A DNA stretch of 9,894 nucleotides, from assembly GCA_001796935.1 (NCBI GenBank), contig MGNX01000028.1:1-9894 (forward strand). The letters run 5' to 3'. The notes beneath the pieces were generated by a model. That model saw only the letters and a list, made by a program, of their open reading frames with translations. It was not told the DNA's origin and did not search any database. The stretch comes from Chloroflexi bacterium RBG_16_60_22 (GTDB taxonomy: Bacteria; Chloroflexota; Dehalococcoidia; Dehalococcoidales; RBG-16-60-22). A program made the position numbers and the translations under genes. Shown in pieces: positions 5,055 to 9,894 of the stretch (its first letter is position 1; the number at the start of each line of letters is the position of its first letter).

Positions 5055-7001
5055 ATGAACCTGAAGAAAAAGATGGGTATCAGACTCCGCAAAGCCAAAA
5101 ACAAGAGTCAAGAGTCTCTGGCGGGCACGGAAAGCAGCATCGAGCGCAAGGAATACGAGGCCAGGCTGGAGTTTCTTTACGACGTCGCCCAGCGGGCCAG
5201 CTCGGCGGCCGAGGTGTACGACCTCCTCAAAGAAATCCCGGCCGTTATCCAGAAGATTGTGAAGGCCCGGGCGTCGTCATTGTTCATGATTGACGACACC
5301 CAGAAGATACTCTGCCTCCAGGCGGCCGGCCACGATAAGTCCTCCATGCTCAAGCACATCAAGCTCGGCCTGGACACGGGGGTCGTCGGGTGGGTGGCCC
5401 GCAACGGCCAGCCCGTGATGGTCAACGATGCTTCCGAGGACAGGCGCTTCGACAAGGAGGTGGACGAGGCCACCGGCTTCGTCACGAAGTCGATAATCGC
5501 CGCCCCGATGAAGCGGCGGCAGAAGGTCATCGGCGTCGTCGAGATGATAAACAGGGTGGACGGCAGCCCCTTCACCGACCGGGACCTGGGGCTCATCACC
5601 GAGTTCGCCTCGATGGAAGCGCTCACCCTGCTGGTATCCATGGCGGGGACGCTCATCAACAACTTCAAGCAGTGTCAGATGCTGCAGGACGAGTACAGGA
5701 GCACCATCGAGACCCTGGTAACGGCGGCCGATGCCAAGGACCCCTACGCTCACGGCCATTCCCGCCGCGTCAGGGAGTACACCATGATGGCGGCCCGCTG
5801 CCTGAAGCTGACGCCGCCGGAACTGAAGCTCATCGAGTTCGGCGCCCTGCTGCACGACATCGGGAAAATCGGCATCGACGACCACATACTGCGCAAGGCC
5901 GGCCCCCTCACCGCTGAGGAAGCGTATATCATCCGCAAGCATGCCCTCAAGGGCGCCAACATCGTCGGGGCCATTCCCAACCTGGAAAAGGCGACCGACC
6001 TTATTCTGTATCACCACGAGCGGTTTGACGGCAAGGGGTATCCGGAGGGGCTCAAGGGAGAACAAATCCCGCTCGGCGCCCGACTGATTGCCGTGGCCGA
6101 CGCCTTCGACACCATGACCACCGACCATGCTTACCGCGATGCGCTGAGCACCGAGGAGGCCATCGGCGAGCTGATTGAATGCGGGGGGACGCAGTTCTGC
6201 CCCAAGGCGATTAAGGCCTTCGTGGCCGGTTTCCAGAAGCGCCAGCAGAAACTGGCTGTCCGGGAACCCCGGCCGGGCGAGGAGCCCGTCGCGGCCGGGC
6301 CGGTCAGGGAGGAGATTAAGGAAGCCGGCAGGGACGAAGCCGACATTAAAAAGATGGAGAAGGAAGCCCGCCAGGCCGCCCGGGAGGAGACGAAGCGGGA
6401 GGGCGAGGTGGCCAGGACGGCCAGGGAGGCCGAAAAACTGGCGGACCGGGAAGATGGGCAGGCCTTCAGGGAAGAGGCCAGGCGTGATGCCGAGGAGGCT
6501 AAGAGGGGTAAAGAGGCCATGAAGCTGGCGGAGAAAGAAGCCAAAAAGGCCGCCAGGGAGCTGGCGAAGCAAGAGGCCGAGGCGGCTAAGAAGGATAAAG
6601 AGGCCATGAAGCTGGCGGAGAAGGAAGCCAAAAAGGCCGCCAGGGAACTGGCGAAGCAGGAAAGCGAGGACGCCAGGAGCGGCAAGAGCAACGGGAGGAA
6701 TTTCCACGTGGCCGGCACCGAGCTTTACGAAGGTTCCGTGGAGCTGGGGATAACGCGCATCGAGAGCTTCCGGCAGATAAACCAGTTCCGCAAGAGCCTG
6801 CTGGCCGTCGAAAACCTGAGCATGGCATCAGACAGCTGGTCCGAGGAAGAGGGCTTCGTTATCATCGTCTCGGCACGGGAGCCCATGCCGCTGGGCCAGG
6901 TCCTCCGGGAAATGCCGGACGTCGAGGAAGTCACCACCAACGGCGAAAAAATCATGGTGGCGTTCAAGGTCACCGAGGAAGCCGGACAGCTCCAGCTTTA
7001 A
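5055..7001 (+). CDS. GAF / HD-GYP phosphodiesterase with coiled coil and C-terminal alpha/beta domain
   Basis: This 648-residue soluble signalling protein probably hydrolyses cyclic-di-GMP. A basic N-terminus (1-20) precedes a GAF domain (about 45-200; LKLGLDTGVVGWVA-like segment, then IIAAPMKRR and VVEMINRVDGSPFTDRD). The HD-GYP domain follows (about 215-395) with the full signature: His233, HDIGKIGI (His267, Asp268), His296, HHERFDGKGYP (His320, His321, GYP 328-330) and Asp349. A long Lys/Glu/Ala-rich coiled coil (about 415-545) includes two near-identical 29-residue repeats. A final domain (about 548-642) reads ELYEGSVELGI, then VENLSMASDSWSEE, and PLGQVLREMPDVEEV, with strand/helix alternation I cannot name. 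There is no transmembrane segment. No clear ribosome binding site precedes the ATG at 5055, so the start is less certain than the domains. The GAF ligand is unknown. The gene is alone, between two opposite-strand genes. Confidence 0.92.
   Translation: MNLKKKMGIRLRKAKNKSQESLAGTESSIERKEYEARLEFLYDVAQRASSAAEVYDLLKEIPAVIQKIVKARASSLFMIDDTQKILCLQAAGHDKSSMLKHIKLGLDTGVVGWVARNGQPVMVNDASEDRRFDKEVDEATGFVTKSIIAAPMKRRQKVIGVVEMINRVDGSPFTDRDLGLITEFASMEALTLLVSMAGTLINNFKQCQMLQDEYRSTIETLVTAADAKDPYAHGHSRRVREYTMMAARCLKLTPPELKLIEFGALLHDIGKIGIDDHILRKAGPLTAEEAYIIRKHALKGANIVGAIPNLEKATDLILYHHERFDGKGYPEGLKGEQIPLGARLIAVADAFDTMTTDHAYRDALSTEEAIGELIECGGTQFCPKAIKAFVAGFQKRQQKLAVREPRPGEEPVAAGPVREEIKEAGRDEADIKKMEKEARQAAREETKREGEVARTAREAEKLADREDGQAFREEARRDAEEAKRGKEAMKLAEKEAKKAARELAKQEAEAAKKDKEAMKLAEKEAKKAARELAKQESEDARSGKSNGRNFHVAGTELYEGSVELGITRIESFRQINQFRKSLLAVENLSMASDSWSEEEGFVIIVSAREPMPLGQVLREMPDVEEVTTNGEKIMVAFKVTEEAGQLQL
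6497..6670 (+). repeat. Two in-frame 87-nt tandem repeats in the coiled coil of the HD-GYP protein
   Basis: Copy 1 (6497-6583) and copy 2 (6584-6670) differ at only about eight positions and encode two 29-residue units built on KEAMKLAEKEAKKAARELAK. The offset is exactly 87 nt, so the repeat keeps frame. A looser related unit (EARRDAEEAKRG and the preceding Arg/Glu-rich stretch) may be older copies. Confidence 0.85.
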
Positions 7002-7030
7002 CCCCGCCTTTACCCCCCACCGTCAAGCCC

Positions 7031-7867
7031 TTATTGCTTGACCAGCAGCAGGGGCGTATTCCCCCCGAGGAAGACCTTCTGGGCGACGCTGCCCAACGAC
7101 CACAGGTTCACCGCCGTTTTACCGCGGGTTGACATCGCCACCAGGTCGAAGGCGAACTCGTCGGCGATATCGATGATTTCATCGGCCACGGAGCCGGCGC
7201 TGACTTTGTACCGCGCGGCGATGTCCTCCTCGCCGAGGTGGTCGCACCAGTCCTGGAGGTACTTATCGATTTCCCCCCTGCGGTTGTCCTGCGCCGAGGC
7301 TATCTGGAGGAGGGTCAGCTCCATCTGGAGCTTGGCGGCAATCTCGCTGATGTAGGGGATGACCGCTTCGCTGCCGGGGGAGCCGTCCAGCGGTACGAGG
7401 GCCTTCTTCAGGATACGCTTCTCCCGCATGTCCGAGCGCGTTTCCTTGGCGCGGATGAGCATCACCGGCTGGCTGATATCGGCGCGTACTATCTTGTCGG
7501 CGACGCTCCCCACCGCCCAGCGGTTCAGGCCGGACCGCCCGTGGCTGGCCATGACAATCAGCTGGAAGGGCACCTTGCTGGCATGCTCGATAATCGCCTC
7601 GGCGGGATTGCCGGTCCGGGTTACCGTGAGAACCTTGATTTCCCCGCCGCCCCCGTTGCCGAGGTACTTCTGGGCGTGGTAGCGCGTGACCGCGGCGACC
7701 TTGTTGAGGTAGGCATCGTACTTTTGCTGCTCGCTGACCTCGTCGGTAACCAGGATGGACAGCAGGCTGATATAGGAGTCCATCTTGGCCGCCAGCTCTT
7801 CCGCGTAGGGCAGGGCCGCCTCGGCCAGCTTGGAGCCGTCCAGCGGCACGATTATTCTTTCATACAT
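7031..7867 (-). CDS. Tandem UspA-domain universal stress protein
   Basis: This 278-residue protein has two complete Usp domains (about 1-139 and 152-277), each beginning with a VPLDGS strand-loop (IIVPLDGSKLAEAALPY and ALVPLDGSPGSEAVIPY). The ATP-binding loop G-2x-G-9x-G-S is present in near form in both. In domain 1 it is Ala107-Ser-His-Gly110, then Gly120-Ser121; in domain 2 it is Ser246-Thr-Arg-Gly249, then Gly259-Ser260. The first Gly of the motif is thus replaced in both, so nucleotide binding is likely but not certain. Usp proteins are cytoplasmic and act in survival under stress, starvation or energy limitation. The ATG at 7867 has a GGGGAGG site just upstream on the minus strand, with short spacing. 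The 3' end faces the HD-GYP gene with only 29 nt between stops. Confidence 0.93.
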   Translation of the reverse strand: MYERIIVPLDGSKLAEAALPYAEELAAKMDSYISLLSILVTDEVSEQQKYDAYLNKVAAVTRYHAQKYLGNGGGGEIKVLTVTRTGNPAEAIIEHASKVPFQLIVMASHGRSGLNRWAVGSVADKIVRADISQPVMLIRAKETRSDMREKRILKKALVPLDGSPGSEAVIPYISEIAAKLQMELTLLQIASAQDNRRGEIDKYLQDWCDHLGEEDIAARYKVSAGSVADEIIDIADEFAFDLVAMSTRGKTAVNLWSLGSVAQKVFLGGNTPLLLVKQ

Positions 7868-8118
7868 CCGCCTCCCCCCTTATAGACCTAATGATAAAGG
7901 CAGTACCGCGGCGGAGACAGCAGGCTAGCCAGTATTTTCGGTGGGTAATTCCCTGCAAAAGACGCCGCGGGGGGCTTTGCCTCAAATGCCATTCTGAGGA
8001 ACGGAGTGATGAAAGAATCCCTACCGCTTTAGACCCTTCGCTGCGCTCAGGGTGACATGGATGAAGTACTTTCAGGGTAAAGCCCGTCCGGGGGGGAAAG
8101 GGGGCGGCGGCAACGCCG
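7868..8118. other. 251-bp intergenic region between the Usp and acyl-CoA ligase genes
   Basis: Both neighbours are on the minus strand, so this is the leader of the Usp gene and the trailer of the ligase. It contains a REP-like repeat (7987-8057), a C-rich patch near 8088-8105, and a short GC hairpin at 8104-8119 touching the ligase stop. I see no open frame of note and no convincing promoter for the Usp gene. Confidence 0.6.
7987..8057. repeat. REP-like dispersed intergenic element
   Basis: The ends form an imperfect inverted repeat: tgccattctgag (7987-7998) against the reverse complement of ctcagggtgaca (8046-8057), 9 of 12 matching. The interior reads gatgaaagaatccc and agacccttcgctgcgctc. 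This is the familiar pattern of a short non-coding element (variants of 'cattctgagcgaagcgaagaatc ... cttcgctgcgctcagggtgaca') scattered between genes in many environmental bacterial genomes. Only one copy is present here, so the dispersed nature comes from prior knowledge and not from this window. Confidence 0.6.
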
Positions 8119-9720
8119 CTATCTCAGGTCGCCCTTGATAATCTTGCCGGCGGGATTGCGCGGCAGGGCGTCCCGGAACTCGACGTATTTGGGGACCTTG
8201 TAGCGGGCCAGGTGCTGTTCGCAGAACTCCTGGATTTCCTCTCCGGCGGCCTTCTGGCCGGGGCGGAGCACCAGCACCGCCTTGACCTGCTCCCCGAAAA
8301 CGGGGTCCGGCACGCCGACGACGGCCGCCTCGAGCACCGCGGGGTGGCGGTAGAGCACGTTCTCCACCTCCAGGCTGTAGATATTTTCCCCGCCCCGGAT
8401 AATCATGTCCTTGAGGCGGTCGCAGATATAGTAGTGGCCGTCTTCATTCACCAGGGCGACGTCCCCGGTATGCAGCCAGCCGTCCACGAGGGTCTCCCGG
8501 GTTGCCTCCGGGTTTTTCCAGTACCCCTTCATGACCTGGCAGCCCCTGATGAGAAGCTCCCCCGCTTTGCCGGGGGGCATCTCTTTCCCGTCAGCGCCGG
8601 CAATCATGGAATCGACCACCGGCAGGGGGAGGCCGGAGGAACCCGGCCGGCCCAGGGCTTCCTCGATGCTGGCCGTGGAGTGGGTCATGCCGCAGGCCTC
8701 GGTGAGCCCGTAGCCGGGTTTGAGCTGGGCGCCGGGCAGCCTGGCGGCGCAGCACCGGAGCAGGTCGTCCGGGGTGGCCGCCCCTCCCGAGGCCATGACG
8801 CGCAGGGAGGCGAGGTTGTAATCGCCGAACTCCGGGGCATTGAGCATGAGCCAGAGTATCGTCGGCACGGCGAACATGGCGGTGATTTTCTGGTCCTGGA
8901 TAATCTTGAGGACATCGGCCGTCTTGTACTTCCTGACGAATACGGCGGGAACACCTTTACAGACGGCGGAGCACAGGTTCATGGCCAGGCCGGTGATGTG
9001 GAAAAGGGGCGCCACCACCAGCATGCGGTCATGCCCGGGGCGGAGGGCGCAGAGCTCGGCGGCGCTCATGGCGCTGGCGATAATGCCCTTGTGGGTCAGG
9101 AGCGCTCCCTTGGGCTTGCCCGTGGTGCCGGAGGTGTACATCAGCACCGCGGCATCATCCTCGCTGACCGCGGCGGGTGGGGAAGGGCGCTCAGCCGGCT
9201 GGAGAAGCCTCGCAAAGGGAACGGCACCCGGCGGAGTACCGCCGGTAACCACGACCCCTTTGACGTTCTCGGCCCCGGAGGCGGCCACGGTCATCAGGTC
9301 GGAAAACTCCGGTTCGGTAATCACCAGCGCGGCGCCGGAGTCCTGCACCTGGAAGGCCAGTTCCTCCCCTTTGAGAGCGGTGTTCAGGGGCACCGCGATG
9401 GCCCCCAGCCGGGCCAGGGCGAAGAAGCTCAGGACGAACTCGGCGCCGTTACGCAGCATCAGGACCACCCTGTCTCCCCGGTCGATGCCGTGGCGGCGGT
9501 GGAGGGATGAAGCTAAATTACCGACCGCCTCGCCGATTTGCCCGTAGCTCATCCTGGTTTCCCCGCCAGCGAACCCCTCTTGCCGGGCGTGCCGATTGGC
9601 CGTGGCATCGAGAAGCTGCCCCAGGTTACGGGGTCGGCCGGCGTAGACCGGCTCGGTGTGCCCCTCCGGGGTAACCAGGTTTTCAATCGTGTGCTTCGTC
9701 GGTACTTTTTTTATTGTCAC
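8119..9720 (-). CDS. AMP-forming acyl-CoA ligase (class I adenylate-forming enzyme)
   Basis: This 533-residue enzyme activates a carboxylic acid to its CoA thioester via an acyl-AMP. All core motifs are present: A3 phosphate loop YTSGTTGKPKG (195-205), A4-region APLFHITG (237-244), A5 YGLTE (337-341), A7 GWLHTGD (Asp420), A8 DRLKDMIIRGGENIYSLEVE (Arg435), and the A10 catalytic Lys526 in RNPAGKIIKG close to the C-terminus. The length fits the fatty-acid/aryl-CoA ligase group. The substrate (medium- or long-chain, or aromatic) is not decidable. The start is GTG at 9720, preceded on the minus strand by AGGA nine nt upstream, inside the end of the enoyl-CoA hydratase gene. The hydratase stop lies one nt before this GTG, which indicates a translationally coupled operon in which the ligase supplies CoA esters. 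Confidence 0.93.
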   Translation of the reverse strand: MTIKKVPTKHTIENLVTPEGHTEPVYAGRPRNLGQLLDATANRHARQEGFAGGETRMSYGQIGEAVGNLASSLHRRHGIDRGDRVVLMLRNGAEFVLSFFALARLGAIAVPLNTALKGEELAFQVQDSGAALVITEPEFSDLMTVAASGAENVKGVVVTGGTPPGAVPFARLLQPAERPSPPAAVSEDDAAVLMYTSGTTGKPKGALLTHKGIIASAMSAAELCALRPGHDRMLVVAPLFHITGLAMNLCSAVCKGVPAVFVRKYKTADVLKIIQDQKITAMFAVPTILWLMLNAPEFGDYNLASLRVMASGGAATPDDLLRCCAARLPGAQLKPGYGLTEACGMTHSTASIEEALGRPGSSGLPLPVVDSMIAGADGKEMPPGKAGELLIRGCQVMKGYWKNPEATRETLVDGWLHTGDVALVNEDGHYYICDRLKDMIIRGGENIYSLEVENVLYRHPAVLEAAVVGVPDPVFGEQVKAVLVLRPGQKAAGEEIQEFCEQHLARYKVPKYVEFRDALPRNPAGKIIKGDLR

Positions 9721-9721
9721 G

Positions 9722-9894
9722 CTATCTGTTCCTGAATACCGGTTTTCTTTTTTCCACGAAGGCCTTCATGCCTTCTTTCTGGTCCTCGGTGGCGAAGCAG
9801 CGGGCGAAGTAGTTTTCATCGGAGTCCATAGCCGAAGCCAGGCTCATGCCGGTGCTGCTGTTCATGGCCTTCTTGGCGTAAGCCAGGGTGACGC
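9722..9894 (-). CDS. Enoyl-CoA hydratase/isomerase family protein, C-terminal fragment cut by window edge
   Basis: The minus-strand frame is open from the right edge to TAG at 9724-9722 and gives 56 residues starting VTLAYAKKAMNSS. The end carries the crotonase-family signature NYFARCFATEDQKEGMKAF followed by VEKRKPVFRNR, which matches the C-terminal helix of enoyl-CoA hydratases (usually about 260 residues). The catalytic residues and oxyanion-hole glycine lie beyond the window, so hydratase versus isomerase or another crotonase activity cannot be settled. It is directly upstream of the acyl-CoA ligase, one nt apart, so the two are almost certainly co-transcribed. Hydration of 2-enoyl-CoA would supply the substrate for the dehydrogenase at the other end of the window. 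Confidence 0.9.
   Translation of the reverse strand, partial: VTLAYAKKAMNSSTGMSLASAMDSDENYFARCFATEDQKEGMKAFVEKRKPVFRNR

Noticed and set aside
5277..6707. Long open frame on the minus strand inside the HD-GYP gene
   Set aside because: It is antisense to a gene with complete domain motifs. Its protein is a Leu/Gly/Arg/Pro-rich shadow with no family motif, as expected opposite a GC-rich gene.
7023..7041. Inverted repeat tcaagc/gcttga between the HD-GYP and Usp genes
   Set aside because: It has six base pairs, overlaps the Usp stop codon and 3' coding end, and has no T tract. It is probably chance.
8104..8119. GC hairpin (gcggcg, tetraloop, cgccgc) at the ligase stop as an intrinsic terminator
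   Set aside because: The stem is followed on the minus strand by a C-rich run rather than a T tract, and it overlaps the stop codon. It is not a convincing terminator.
8212..9510. Long open frame on the plus strand inside the acyl-CoA ligase gene
   Set aside because: The ligase on the minus strand has all adenylate-forming motifs. The plus-strand product is His/Gly/Glu-rich shadow sequence with no ribosome binding site or motif.

Overview
This window looks like a GC-rich bacterial chromosome segment, probably from an uncultured anaerobe or a metagenome bin. The mix suggests a Dehalococcoidia-like Chloroflexota: a thiolase/DUF35 pair, a free-standing pyruvate-kinase-C-terminal protein, a GAF/HD-GYP protein with an extra C-terminal domain, a double UspA protein, and a REP-like 'ctcagggtgaca' repeat. 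That placement is inference from family impressions, not from a marker gene. Starts are often TTG or GTG behind strong AGGAGG-type ribosome binding sites, which is bacterial in style.

Layout. Positions 2-4082 (+) form a likely operon. It holds the 3' part of a 3-hydroxyacyl-CoA dehydrogenase, a thiolase, its DUF35 zinc-ribbon/OB-fold partner, and two tandem paralogous genes for a Cys/His-containing protein I do not recognise. The first paralogue is disrupted by a 290-bp direct tandem duplication (2674-2963 and 2964-3253) with one synonymous difference. The duplication shifts the frame and creates an ATGA stop/start overlap. A hairpin at 4120-4160 separates this operon from a convergent pyruvate-kinase-C-terminal-like gene (4188-4781, -). 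A 273-bp divergent intergenic region follows, then a GAF/HD-GYP/coiled-coil protein (5055-7001, +). A tandem-UspA gene (7031-7867, -) converges on it. The 251-bp gap after that carries a REP-like element. The right end (8119-9894, -) is an enoyl-CoA hydratase (C-terminus only) followed, after 1 nt, by an AMP-forming acyl-CoA ligase.

How they fit. Both flanks encode beta-oxidation-type chemistry: activation by the ligase, hydration by the hydratase, oxidation by the dehydrogenase and thiolytic cleavage by thiolase/DUF35. No acyl-CoA dehydrogenase is visible. The middle carries stress and signalling genes (Usp, HD-GYP). The most notable items are the paralogous unknown genes tied to the thiolase operon and the in-gene 290-bp duplication, which may be real, phase-variable, or an assembly artefact. 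I saw no tRNA, rRNA, CRISPR array or transposase.
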